Origin: Anaeramoeba flamelloides
Lineage: Eukaryota > Metamonada > Anaeramoebidae
Length of the DNA: 64,000 nt
Reading direction: 5' to 3'
Assembly: GCA_027625915.1 (NCBI GenBank)
Contig: JANTQA010000070.1
Coordinates: 13,211,001 to 13,275,000 of the forward strand
Positions 1 through 11,963 of this stretch are shown here, piece after piece (position 1 is the first letter of the stretch; each line of letters opens with the position of its first letter). Under the pieces are notes generated by a model. That model did not search any database, was not told where the DNA came from, and saw only the letters and a list, made by a program, of their open reading frames with translations. The position numbers and the translations under genes were made by a program.

Positions 1-296
1 TACATTTCACATGTAAAAACAAACCTTTTCTGATAATTAATCGTTATTTGTGAAGTGCTATTCAAACAGAAGAATAATTATTTTTGATAAAACCCTTTCA
101 TAAAAAGTTGTTGAGAGTTTTTTTTGTAGTTCTTTAAGCATTACAACAACTATGAGTCGGTTTTGTGATGATCCAAAAAAGTGTGCCTTTACAGATAATG
201 TAGTGAAAAAAATACAGCAAAATAATCCACGATAGGGATTTTTAATTATTAATATTAGGGAAATTGTTGTGTAATTGATGAATAATTTCTTTTATT
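1..296. other. AT-rich non-coding, no feature
   Basis: No open frame or RNA gene is visible. The stretch 241-300 is weakly repeated in inverted orientation near 1561-1625, so the left edge is probably repeat-derived too. Confidence 0.5.
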
Positions 297-1015
297 TAAG
301 GGATTAGCTTCACCATAGATTTCTCTATAATTAAAGTATGTTGTAATTCGGTGTAAATGGTATTTGTGAGCCAAGGCTCAAATAATTCTAAAAAATCTTT
401 AAAAATCTTATTGCACAATAAATTATTACAATTATTTACTAAATGATCACTATTAAAAATTTTCATTGTAGAAATATTTTTTTTAATTCTTTTTCAAATC
501 TAAAAATAGAAACTCCAAATAATGATATTACCGTTGTTAATAATTCATATTGAGAAATTCCAAAAGTAACTATTTTTATAATTTTTTAATTTCAAAGATT
601 AACTCAATAATCAACAACAAAAAAACCCAAAGAATGATTAGTTTTGTTTACTTTTGATAAAGCTAATTGTAACATCAAATATGTTTTCGATATTTGAGAA
701 ATTATTTTTCAAAATAATCTATTGCTTAATTAATTAATTTTTTAAAAAAATTGATTTTTTTAACAATTAATAATCTACATTTTGCCAAAAATTTAACAAA
801 GATATTTTGCAACTTTTGAAGTCTGAATATTGATAATTCAACCTTTAAATTTTTGGCTAAATGCAGATTTTTTTCTGAAATTGTTGGGATTTTTTACTAA
901 TTTAAGGATCATTTTTCATTGATCGAGGATCTACAAATATTACTAATTGACTAATCGATTTTTTAGAGACATTTTAACCATGCAGCACTAATGTGGTATG
1001 GACCAATAACGGCAT
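297..1015 (+). repeat. interspersed repeat family F, copy 1
   Basis: About 700 bp aligned by eye with 5078-6375. Shared landmarks are the end motif ACCATAGAT..TCTATAATT, the block CAAATCTAAAAATAGAAAC and the block CAATCGATTTTTTAGAG. The inner end motif (GTTAGTGCTACATGG type) recurs inverted near 960-1000 as CCATGCAGCACTAA, which suggests inverted termini and a non-autonomous DNA transposon. No transposase frame is present. Confidence 0.65.
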
Positions 1016-3061
1016 AAACCAAATTTCAAAATTATGGACAAACTTTTTTATTAGTATTTTTTTCTTTTTTCTTTTGATTTTCAAAAAATAAAAAGATTAA
1101 ACTATATTCTTATTTAGTACACTATATTGGTTATTATCTCGACACACTTTTGTAAAATACATTATTATTCAAAAAAAAAATAAATAAACAAATTTTTTTC
1201 TTATGAAAAATCTGCCCCTATTTTTGAAATTAAGTTTATCTTTGATCTTAGGGCTCTTCCTTGGTAGACTCTAACCCCTTAAAATCAAATCCCATTTATA
1301 ACAAACCAATTTTTTTATGAACATCAGTAATAAACCAACCCAAAGTTCATTAAAGTAAGGTATCTATGAGAATATACCTTTAATTATTTGATAACCTCAA
1401 ATATATCTACTTATTTTGAAAAAAAAAAATAGAGCTTTATAGAGCTTTACTATGAATTTGGAAGATGTCATTTTTTTATTCTTGTTTTTTGATTGAATGG
1501 TTTTTTTATACAAGTATAATTTAATTAATTATCATTCTAATAAGTGGTGAGTAATAATTTTAAAAGTTTGATTCTTAAAAAAATGAAATAATTCAGCAAT
1601 TACACAAAAATTTCCCTAATATTAACAATTAAAAAATATTTTCATAAACTATTTTCCTGTCAGGGATTTTTTTCAAAACTATATTAAAACACACTTTTTT
1701 GAGTAATGTGAACCATGTAGCACTAACACCATTTACACCCCTATTACAACATAATTTAACTATAGGTGAACCTATGGTTACATTAATTCCTTAAAAAAAA
1801 ATATTTTTTTGCAATAAGTTTTTTATTATAACAGATAACCAAAAAATAATATTTTGTGATCTTTCCAAATTGATTTTGCAATTGGGTTACTATTCTAAAA
1901 AAATAGTTGAACTTTTTCAATTTTAATTGCTTTAAAAGTTGAACTTTCAACTGATTTAAAACAATTAACAAAGTTGAATTTTTTTTTGTTGAAATTTAAA
2001 AAGTGAAATTCTCCCAATAAAAAATATAAATAAGATGAAAAACCTAAAGTCTTAATGGATTTAATGGAATCTTTTTATTTTTTTTTTTTTTTGTAAAATC
2101 AGTAAAACTTGTTTTTGATGAACAGTTTATTCGTTCAAATTTCCGTCATTTTCTTTTAGATAAGATAAAAGAAAAAGATAAAAAATGAAAAAGAAAAAAT
2201 AAAAAATAATTTAAATTTAGTAAAAATATAATAAATTATCAGTTAAAGAAGTTGTAAATCGGAAAATTGATTTTGAATTACGAATGTTGTTTCATCAAAT
2301 ATTGGTATCTTGAAGCAATAATAAAAGAAAAATTATCAAAAAAAAATTAAATTTGTTTTAAAAAATCTAAGAAATTTTAAGTTTAAAAAGTTGAAAATAT
2401 GGAAATTTATTTTGAATTCTCATGTTGTCTAATCAAATTCTGATATTTTGACACTTATTATCAAAGAAAAGATATTAAAAAAATATTTCGTTAAAATGAT
2501 CGAATTTTATAGAATTTTAAAGTTTTATCAAAAAGATTCCAAAAAAACTTTTTTTTGTTATATGATCCATTTTTGATGATTACCATTTCATGTCACAATG
2601 AATTTATAGATATTTTACTGTAAAACGAATAGAGTAAAAAAATTATTTTTTTTAATTTAATGAAGCATTATTTAAATGGACCTATTACTAATTTCCCAAT
2701 TAGAAAAATCTTATTTAGACTGTAAAAAAATCAAGAAGAATTATAGGCAAATAACCTTACCATTCAAAGTTTTATGAAATATTTTAAATAAATGTTTTTA
2801 CAATTATTTGGTATTCTTTAAAAGATTTTTAACAATCTAATGAATTAAATATAAAATAAATATTTTGCAAAAATTTCTAAAAAATTGATTTTGTAAAAAG
2901 GGGGGTTTAGAAACTAATTTTTTTTTTAAAAAAATAATCACAAAAACTAGATAATTTTGAGAAAAAAGATTTTTTTGACCAAAATTCTCCTAAAGTCTAT
3001 ATATTATTTTTCATAATAATCACACCTTTAATATTACTATTCTTCATCTCAAAACTAATAG
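1016..3061. other. AT-rich spacer with a solo repeat end
   Basis: The part at 1690-1797 is an inverted solo terminus of family F (GGTGTAAATGGTGTTAGTG on the minus strand). The rest holds no recognisable gene. The missing N-terminal tubulin exon (GQCGNQ-type motif) was looked for here and not found. Confidence 0.5.
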
Positions 3062-6000
3062 AGAAATTCTATCCACATTCAATTTTAGTTGGAGGAAATT
3101 TACATTTAGAAGAAACAAACGAAAAACAAAGGCTAGAAGATCTTTTTTTACCGAAAAAAACTATCACCTCAGAAATTTCAAATGGTAACATTTGGGCAAC
3201 TGGATTTTTGCATGATAATGATGGACTATTAAAACGAACACAAAAAAGTATTCGTAAGGAATTGGAATTATTTGAAAATTTCCAGGGGTTTCAAATTTTT
3301 CATAATAATTCATCAGGAACAGGGGGCGGGATGTGCTCTAGATTGATTTTATGGTTAAGGGAAACCTTTCCAAAAAAAAATATAACAACTTTTTCAGTTT
3401 TTGCGTCACCAAGTGAACCAGATAATATAAAATATCCTTATAATACAATATTTTCATTAAGCTACAATTTGGATCTTGTGAATAATCATTTCTGTTTTGA
3501 TAATGAAGTACTTTGGGATGTGGCCCATTCTAAATATAAAATTAGGTATCCCAAATACAACGACCTCAATAGAATTCTGTGTTATACTATATCAGATATA
3601 ACTGCCCCATTTCGTTTTTTAAGTTTGTTTTTTTTTTTTTTTTAATTTTTTTTATTTTACCTTTCCTTTTCTTTTACTTGATTCACTTTTTGCTTTTCAT
3701 TTCCACAATGAATTGTTCACTATATTTATTAATTAGAACTTTACTAATTCTTTATTTATTTATGCCAACTCATTTTTTCTGAAGCAATATTAAAATTTTG
3801 TGTATTTTTTTAAGATTTTCGATCATGTGTTATCAAAAATGTAGAATTTTAATGATAAATCGATAAACGAAGGATGAGTGAACCCAACAAATTTATTGTA
3901 TACAGTGTTAATTCCCATTTTTATTTTTGATAAGGCTCTTACGATTCTTTATCCTCAGATTCAAATAAAATATTTTTTGGGATAAATTTTATTTTTCTCG
4001 ATTTTGTTTTTTGTTCTATTGAAAATATCCACCTACCACTGAGTCATAAGGAAGAGTAATATTGATTTTATGTAGAAAATATTTGAATTCCACTGACTAA
4101 TTAGTAAAAATTTAATAATGAGCTACTTTAATGCAAAAAAAAAAAAATGGCATGGATTTTAGGATACTTTTGAAGAAAACTTCCAGAAAATAAAATTAAA
4201 TTAGATTAAAAATCTATTGAATTTTTTAATCAATCATCATTGAAATAATCAATAGACGTTACTGGGAAAAATGAAGGATTTTTAGGAGATTTTTTTTCGA
4301 ATTTAATGAAAAATGTTTAAATATAATTGAAATATATATGAAAAATAAATGAAAAATTTATTGAAATTTCAAAATAGGATATTTATTATTAAAATTTTTA
4401 ATCAAAATTTCTTAAATAAGAATTCAAAGATACTATTATAGAAATTTAAAATCTAAAAAAATTTTTTCTGAAATTTAATGGAAAATACAATGATTTAAGA
4501 TATATATATATACTCAGATATATAGGGGTATTTTTAGTGGCTTTATTATTGATATTCTAAAGTAGAATATAAAAAATACAATCCTAAAAAAAGTTATTTC
4601 ACCTCAAATTTTTTTTTTTTTAATCTGTGGATAAAAGATCGTAACCACTAAAACCAAAATGATTTATAGACATTTGTGTTCTATGCTATGGGTTCATTAG
4701 ATATATCCATCATTAATTAAATTTCTTTCTTTATTTTATTTAAATTGTTCCTATTTTTTTAAAAAAAACCTAGGATTATCAGCAATATTTTAATATTAGT
4801 TACAAATGAACAAATTAGTGATTAATGTATCTTTTCACAATAATGTTGATTATCACCAATTTTTTGTTTTTTGCCAATCATATTCATTATTTGTGAAAAT
4901 ATTAAAAACTTGTGATAATCAACAAATTCACAATAATCAAAAATAAATTTGTAATAAATTGAGAAAAATTAACATTTTCTTTTTACTGAAAATAATAAGA
5001 CTTAAAAATAAATGCCTCAAAAGGCCAATAAACATTAAAAAAGAAGCAAAAATTTTGTGCAACCAATATTACTTTTAAGGAATTAATGTCTACCATAGAT
5101 TAATCTATAATTACAATGTGTTGCAATTGAAAGTAAAACATAGGTGTGTTCCATATTGTCAATAGCACTAAAAAAATCTTTATTATTATTATTGATGGAA
5201 GAAGTGTAAATTACACTCTAAATGTCCTTTTACCTCAATTTCCTCAAAGTTAATTTAAGTTTAAAAGTCTATATTTCACGGTTATTTAAGGAAAAGAAAT
5301 ACCCAAATTTTCTTTTAGTTAAAAAAGCAAAAGCAAAAAATTGAAAAGAAAAAAGGAAAAAAGTAAAAGAAAAAAAATCTGGTTTAAAAAGTTTTATTAG
5401 AAGAATTTGGTAAAAAATCAAAAAAAAATATACAAGGCTATATCTAAATTACGAACTCCCAAAATCACAGCCACGATACTTTTGGTTAATTTAGTTTAAT
5501 TTTATAATTGATCGTGAATATCATTTGGGGATCATTGTTTAATTGTTATAATTTGTTTTTTTTTCTTTAATTTTCTTTGGTTTAAACCTTTGGTCATTTT
5601 TAGCCTTTGTTTTTTGTTTGAATTTTCAAGTAACCCACATTTTCATGTTTCAGTGTCTCAGTATTACAAGTAACCACTTGGTCTTTTTCCTTTGTAACTC
5701 TTCTTCCCAAAAAAAAACAAAATTGATCCAGTCGAAAAAATCAAAAAAAATCCTTTTGAAATATTATTGAACAATAAATTATTCAATTATTTACTAATGA
5801 TCACTAATGCAATACAAAAGTTTCATTTTGGTATAATTTTTTTTAATTACTTTTCCAAATCTAAAAATAGAAACCCAAAATACATAATAGTCTGGTATTA
5901 AATAATTCATATTTAGAACCATCCAAAAGTAACTATTTCTATATTTTTTTAATTTCAAAGATTAACACAATAATCATTGACATAAAACCCCAAAACGTTA

Positions 6001-7656
6001 ATTAGTTTTGTTTCCTTTTTTCTAAGATAATTGTATTATCAATATATTTTCAATATTTCAGAAAAATATTTATCAAATAATATAGTAGTTAATTATTTAA
6101 TTTTTTAAAAAAATTGAAATTTCGAGCTATTAATCTACATTTCTCCACAAATTTAAGAAATATATTTTGCAACTTTATGGTCTGAAAATTGATATTTCAA
6201 CCTTTTAAAATTTATGGTGAAATATAGATTTTTTTTTGAAATTGTAGGATTTTTAACAAATACAGTAATTCTTTCTAATTGACGAAGATCAACAATTATA
6301 ACTATTTTTCGACCAATCGATTTTTTAGAGGTATTTAATAATGAAGAAATAATGTGATTTACTTTTAATAGTAACGTACTTTAATTTTAGGCTTCTTCAT
6401 AGTATACGGTAATCCCTTATAGTACAAATTTGAACAAATTTGAGTTACAAAAAAATTCTGATTTAAAACACAAAAATTTGGATTCTTGTATAATAATTTG
6501 TGTTAATAAAATATCCCCAATTACCTACCTTAATTTGAGATTTTTTTTATTTCTTAACTTTCTTTTAAACTTTATACCTTAAAAAGAGTACTGGTTGTAA
6601 TAAGTTATTTATTATTTAGATTTTGTGACAAAATAAAAAATTATTTATAAATTTTTTCAGTTATCAAACATATTTTAGAAATAATTGTTAAACTTTGGTA
6701 AAACTATATTAATTAGTGAAAAAATTAGAAAGTAGTGATATTTGGCCAAACTCCGATAATTTCATTTATTAACAAAAAAATTATTTTGATGAATTTCCCT
6801 GTTATGCTAATAAAAACAAATGATTTTTTTTACGAAAATTTATTCAAAGAAATAAATAGAGTTATCATTGAGTTTTTTTTTTTTTTTTTCATTAACATTT
6901 AATTGTTTACTTACATCCTGCGTGATAAATTAACCTTGTAATTCTTTTTAAATGTAAAATATATTCTTTTCAAATCAATTCCCTTATCATTAATGTTATT
7001 TATATAAATTAATATCAAAAACAAAAATCCACGATAATTTGTTGATGCTCAATATTAAACATTTGAAATAATTATAAGATAACGAATCAAAGAAAATGAC
7101 TCTAGAAACATTTACACAATCGCTAATAACAGATCCAAAATTAAATTCTTTATTGACTTTTGCTTCAAGTGCAAAATTGCAAATGAAAAAAGTCACTTCA
7201 CCCATTAAAAATACAACATTGTTTAACAATATTTTTGAAGATGGTCCATCTGTTTCATGTGATTTAACCAAAGGAAATTTTATTAATGCAATGTCAATTA
7301 TTCGAGGAAATATTGATTGTACAAATTTCGAAGAAAAATTATTAGAAAAATTTGATCAAATAAAATATCCATATAAAACACAAATAAAAAATTCCCTAAA
7401 AATTGAACGATTCCAAATTACAAGACAAAAAAATAAACCTTCTTGCCTAATTGCAACAAACCATACTTCAATTATAAATTCATATAATAAAATTTCAACC
7501 TTCTTTAGTCGTCTACTTTATCGCAGAGCATTTACACACTATTATACTGACGAAGGGATGGAATTAGATGATTTTGATGAGAGTCTTGAGTTGGTGAAAG
7601 AATATTCCAACAACTATTCAATTTATAATGAAATTTTAAATCAACAGAAATTATAA
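3062..7656 (+). CDS. highly divergent tubulin-family protein, N-terminal exon not found
   Basis: Tubulins are GTP-binding subunits of microtubules. Exon A runs from about 3062 (acceptor CTAATAG) to about 3618-3640. It matches tubulin from the YVPRAILVD region (here FYPHSILVGGN) through NIWATGF, the G-box (HNNSSGTGGGM in place of HSLGGGTGSGM), FSVFASPS, PYNTIFSL, DNEVLWDV and YNDLNRI to ITAPFRF. Exon B, 7079-7656, gives the C-terminal half: MTLETFTQSL (usual LTVPELTQQM), SCDLTKGNF (ACDPRHGRY), then RRAFTHYYTDEGMELDDF (usual RKAFLHWYTGEGMDEMEF). About 40 residues joining them are not securely located; 3696-3780 has a weak resemblance. No GTA donor follows exon A, where a 15-20 base T-run begins. 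Two open exons of about 190 codons in such AT-rich DNA argue for selection, but decay to a pseudogene cannot be excluded. It cannot be assigned to alpha, beta or another class. Confidence 0.8.
5078..6375 (+). repeat. repeat family F, copy 2, split by an insertion
   Basis: The left end (ACCATAGATTAATCTATAATT) is at about 5090 and the remaining block, homologous to 400-1000, is at 5760-6375. Between them sits a family L element (about 5165-5720). The short string AAAAAATC occurs on both sides of the inserted element (near 5170 and 5735) and may be an 8 bp target-site duplication. Confidence 0.65.
5165..5730 (+). mobile_element. family L foldback element nested in family F
   Basis: It begins with an ATT run, then the small palindrome GTGTAAATTACAC, then CTCAATTTCCTCAAAG and a K/T-rich stretch. 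The same order of landmarks recurs at 9716, 10136 and 22165, and inverted at 38265-38385 and 23515-23590. It carries no coding sequence, so it is probably a non-autonomous element. Confidence 0.55.
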
Positions 7657-8854
7657 GAATTAAAATAAAATTACCATCTAAATATTTTTATGAATAAAAA
7701 AATAATGTTATTATTTTTCGGATTTTATTATTATTTGATATGTTTAACTCATTATTCTAATTGGTGATTTTCTTGATAAATTTTTGAATATAATTATAAC
7801 TTTTTGTTTAAAAATTAAATAAATAAATAAAAATAAACCCAATTTTTATCAATTCTTAAAAAACAGAAACCAACTTTGGGTAAATAAACTTTTCTGAAAT
7901 ACCCAATGGACTAATAAAAATTTTTCAAACATATTTTTATTATTATTATTATTATAGTGAATATTCTTTTGATTTAGATTTCTTAATTATAAAATTGAAT
8001 AAAGTAATATTAGGACTTTTGAATTTATTGTATTTGATAAAATATACATTCAGTAAAAATCAAATTTTAAAGAAAAATATTTTGAATCATTGAAGTTATC
8101 TATTATAATATAAAATTTTCTATTTTAATATTGATTAACAATCTTCAATATTTATTTGCATTTTTAATCATTTCTGATAAGTTTATTTATACCCTCTTTA
8201 TATACTCTATTTACTAATGAAATAACACATAAATTTTTTTTTTTGAAATGTTGACTCACTTTATAATGATATTATAAGTAATTTTGATTGCTTTCATCAA
8301 ATATATATCTCAAAAATAAATTGTCAATTTTTTGATCAGAACGTATTTTCAATTCTTATCAATTTTTTTATTTTATTTTTCCAATTTTGTTTTTTTTTCT
8401 TGTTATTTTTTTTTTTTTTTAAAAAAGATCATGTGGAAAAAAAAAAGATCTTCGAAAAGACAAATTATCACTAGGAAAATTGTGACTATGTAGTGTCTTT
8501 GAAAATGCATTTTTTTATTCATAAAAAATTTTTTTGTCAACCTTTTTTCAGTTAAAGTTATGGTAATAAAATTCTATTGCTCATTTCAAAAATTGTGATT
8601 CAATTTGTTTTATTTTTTTGGTTTTATTTTTTTTTTTTATTTTTAATATTAAACATTTTTATATGTTTAGTCCCATTTAAAAATTAATTCCTAATAGATT
8701 TATTAGTTAGTAGCTCTTGAATTAACGTTTATATAGATATTAGTAGATCTTCAATTAATTTTTTTTCTAGTAGTTATATTTTTGAAATAGTAAACTCCAA
8801 TTTAAAATTTTTAACATACCAAAATTCGATTTGTAAAAAAAAAAACTTATTTAA
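7657..8854. other. repeat-bearing spacer after the tubulin gene
   Basis: AATAAA-type sequences follow the tubulin stop within about 40 bases. Family K (7985-8165, shared with 56375-56510) and family I (8405-8690, shared with 26060-26345) lie here. No coding sequence was seen. Confidence 0.5.
8405..8690 (+). repeat. repeat family I, copy 1
   Basis: This matches 26060-26345 through the landmarks AAAGATCTTCGAAAA, CTTTTTTCAGT.AAAGTT and TTTTTGGTTTTATTTTTTTT. The second copy is inside the second intron of the Sel1-repeat gene. Confidence 0.55.
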
Positions 8855-9345
8855 TCAATTCAAGAAGTTATACCAAATTAGAACCATTTACTAATTGAAA
8901 TGTTAACACCCATTGTATCTAAATTACAATACTCACAAAATAATAAATGATAAATAATTATCAATACAAAGAAATCAAGTATGTGTTAAAAATTTTGGAG
9001 AGAGCAAAATAAAAAAATTCATTGGTAAATTTGTTGAAATTCTATTAGGAATATTGATCGATCAAGTGGTTAGATACTACCAACTGATTTTAATTAAGTT
9101 CTTCTATTTGAAATAACTCAACTTTAAGTTAATATCAATTGTTGAAAAAAATTTTGATCGAACAAAACAAGTCACGTAATTCAAAAAATGAAAAAAAAAC
9201 AAAAAGGAAAAGATGAAAAAATGATTTTCATATTTTGTAAAAATCAAAATCATTTCCAATTTGTATGAAATTATATTATTGTGATTGTTTGGAACATTTT
9301 ATATGTGTGGAAAAGTTTGAATTTTATTTTACTTAGGTTCTTTGT
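8855..9345 (+). repeat. repeat family E, copy 1
   Basis: About 490 bp resembling 17273-17812, 62335-63005 and (inverted) 63160-63665. Landmarks are TGGTAAATTTGTTGAAATT, TTGATCGATCAA and ATGATTTTCATATTTT. It has no open frame. Confidence 0.6.
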
Positions 9346-9715
9346 ATGACATAAATAACAAAAGTATATTTTCATGTTTTATTAATTTATTGATCTCAAT
9401 TATTTTTTTATTGAATTTTTTTTTGTTTTAATAATGATTTCGGGAGTTTTTTGTTATTTGTGTAATAATTTGATTTTCAGAATCTGATATAAACACCCAA
9501 TTAAATTAATTATATTAAGTTACTTTTATAACTCTATAAGAAGTGCATATCAATTTACAAAAAAAAAAAAAATCATACTGAAAGAAAAGAAATGGTGATA
9601 GATCAAAAAATTGTAAAAATAAAAATTTAATTCAATATGCATTTTTCTACGTATTTATTACTATGTTCCCACTGCATTTCACCCAAAGAAAATTTCAAAA
9701 ATAAAACATTTTTTT
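9346..9715. other. AT-rich non-coding, no feature
   Basis: Nothing recognisable was seen on either strand. Confidence 0.5.
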
Positions 9716-10260
9716 CTTATTATTATTAAAGTAGGAGTGAAAATTACACTCTAAATATCTTATTACTTAAATTTCCTCAAAGGTTGTTAAAATATAAAAT
9801 AATATATTTCACCATCATTCAAAGAAAAGAAATACCCAATATATTTTATATATTTGAAAAGTAAAAACAAAAAAAAACAAAAAATCAAGTATTTTACAAA
9901 AGTTTTTTTAGATTTAAACCAACATAATAAACATACTTTATACATCTTTATTCAAAGCAAGACTATAAAAATTATAAAATGATAAAATGGAATAAAAATA
10001 TAGTTTCTAGATTCGATAAAATTTATCATTCATATCAAATTACAGAATTTTTCTCTAGATAGTCTGATCTAATATTACAAAAAAATTTTTGAGCAATTTA
10101 GAACAAAAGTAAAAAAAAAGATAATAAATTGTATAATTTTTTTTTTATTGATGAGGAAGTGTAAATTACACTCTGAGTGCCCTTTTACTTAAATTCCCTT
10201 AAAGGGATTTAAGCGTAAAATCATAGATTCTACGATTATTAATTAATGAAAATAATTTTG
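9716..10260 (+). repeat. two partial family L copies in tandem
   Basis: The left terminus of family L appears at 9716-9960 (GTGAAAATTACACTCTAAAT) and again at 10136-10260 (GTGTAAATTACACTC followed by ATTCCCTTAAAGG and ATAGATTCTACGATTATT). The DNA between them is AT-rich and featureless. Confidence 0.55.
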
Positions 10261-10715
10261 TGCTGTCTTGACTTAAAATTATATCATTAAAATTTAATTC
10301 TTTTAATTTATTTAATTTATCAATCTATCTTTTTCATAGGAAGGACACATCCAATAAAAAGTGATTAATATTTTCTATTAACTCTTTATGAACATATTTT
10401 AAACATAAAGGACAAAATTTATTTGAGTTTTTATTCATTACATAGTAATATCTATTTAAGCAATTAGTAAATGTTCTGAATTTTAGAATTGTTGAGCTTG
10501 ATGGATAACATAAGTATTTTTGATTAGTAAATAATTTTTTTTAATTTTTAATTATTTGAAAATAATTTTGAACCTTCCAACTGGTAGAATTTAACAATTC
10601 ATTATAATTATAATTATAAATTTTGTTTTTAAGAAGTTTTAAATTCTTTGAACTCCAATTAATTTTAAATAAATCGTATTATTATTTGAAAATTATAAAA
10701 AAAAAGCAAAGTTTG
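10235..10715 (-). mobile_element. LINE (non-LTR retrotransposon) 3' relic
   Basis: The minus strand reads about 150 residues ending in the zinc-finger module typical of the C-terminus of non-LTR reverse transcriptases: FRTFTNCLNRYYYVMNKN, then KFCPLCLKYVHKELIENINH, then HFLLD and CPSYEKDR. This is the C-x2-C...H...C pattern of the zf-RVT finger, with the usual CP-x-Y-x3-R ending. The frame is broken between LLD and CPSYE and again after CPSYEKDRLIN, and one stop lies upstream of KKLFTNQKY, so the copy is dead. The endonuclease and reverse-transcriptase domains are not present next to it (5'-truncated or eroded). The clade cannot be told from this piece. Confidence 0.6.
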
Positions 10716-11190
10716 ATATTTTTAATCATTATTGTGAGAAGGCAACCAGTAAATTATTAAAACTTACAAGTGTGCATAAAAAACAAAATATTTCTTTCAA
10801 AAACAAAAATTTAATTTTAAAAAAAAATTATATTAAATTATATTTTTTATTCAATTAAAAATTATATTTACAATTCTATTTGATTTTTTTTAATATAAAT
10901 AAGAATTAAAAAAAGAAGAAGATAAATGAAAAAAAATATCACTACGTTTTTCACAAATCTATAAAAAAAAAAAAAAAACAAATAATTAAATATTTTGAGG
11001 AATTTTTTAAATTCTTGTGGGATCTATTGCGAATTTCATCGAACAATGTTTGGTCTTTCTGAGAAATAGTAACATTTGCTACTAATTTAATTTTTTTCAA
11101 TTTCAGATAATATTTAACTTTCGAAATGGGGTTTTTAATTTTAGGTATAGATATCTACAGCTTGATCAGAAACACAATTCTGGATACAAA
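10716..11190. other. AT-rich spacer, no feature
   Basis: It lies between the LINE relic and an unclassified relic on the same strand. If both belonged to one element this would be its eroded middle; no motif supports that. Confidence 0.4.
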
Positions 11191-11690
11191 TAACTATAAA
11201 TGGCTCATAATATATTGGTGATTTTTTATTATTTGCAAAATCGTAGAACTCTTTCGTGCGGTGCTTTGAAGCAAATGCCTTCATTTTCACCCATCAAAAT
11301 CTTTAGTCAGGAACTGAAAGAATTTTTTTTAAGCTTTTTAGCTTCTTTGTACTATTCTCTTTTGATGAGTATAGTTAAAGTTTCGTTTTTCGTGTGTCCA
11401 ATTACCCTTAAAGGTGTTTTTTCCTCTAATTGCAATTGCAAATGTTAAAGTTTGATATTTTCATCACTTATTTTTTTAAAAAAGGTATTTTTAGAACTAT
11501 TAAATGCCACTGAAGAAACATTCCTCAATTTAATAATTTCATTAAATTCATTGATTTGGTAACTTTCAACAATTTTGAATAATCCAATTTTAGTTGGCTG
11601 TTTCAATTCTGAATACAATTTGATTAGAAAACTTGGATCTTTTTTTTTGTAATACTTGACAAATAAATAGAACTTTCAGATATCAGTACT
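11190..11690 (-). pseudogene. unclassified decayed coding sequence
   Basis: The minus strand has coding-like composition across about 165 codons, beginning with DPSFLIKLYSELKQPTKIG, followed by KIVESYQINEFNEIIKLRN, and containing TPLRVIGHTKNETLTILIK and GENEGICFKAPHERVLRF. It is broken in several places. I do not recognise the family. It overlaps repeat family Q and lies upstream, on the same strand, of the LINE relic, so an ORF1-like piece of that LINE is one possibility. Confidence 0.4.
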
Positions 11691-11835
11691 ATATTTAATT
11701 ACTTTTTTTCAAAGTTTCTTTGATCCATTAATTTATAGGTCTTCTATAACAAAAAAACACACTTTTTATTTTGAAACTCCGATTAATCGTTTCAACACGT
11801 ATTATTAGAACAACAGCACTTATCTTTGTCAAACA
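11630..11835. repeat. repeat family Q, copy 1
   Basis: This shares an order of landmarks with 34860-35330 and 43930-44460: AATAGAACTTT, then TTGATCCATTAATTTATAG, then AAAAAAACACACTTTTTATT followed by GAAAC. It is probably the end of a larger mobile element. Confidence 0.5.
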
Positions 11836-11963
11836 ATTAAATGAGTATTCTAGATAGACCTTTACTTTAAAGAACTTTTAGGTTAGTTTATTAATTTTTT
11901 CTTCAAAAATTTGGTTATTTAAAAAAAGGATTTGATTTTAAATATCAGAAATTGCTCAATAAT

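Larger units (their letters stand above)
3646..7078 (+). other. 3.4 kb tubulin intron filled with repeats
   Basis: This non-coding stretch lies between the two recognisable tubulin exons and ends in ATTATAAG before exon B. It contains repeat family F (5078-6375), itself split by a family L insertion. The remainder (3790-5077 and 6376-7070) is AT-rich sequence without open frames. Confidence 0.6.

Noticed and set aside
3696-3780. Segment MNCSLYLLIR...LFMPTHFF resembling the missing tubulin block
   Set aside because: Only a few matches (N, L, FMP) in low-complexity sequence, reached by no clear splice site; kept as a note, not as an exon.
6944-7006. FFLNVKYILFKSIPLSLMLF, weakly like the LN...VPFPRLHFF block missing from the tubulin
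   Set aside because: Followed by a stop, wrong spacing to the next exon, no splice signal; chance in AT-rich sequence.
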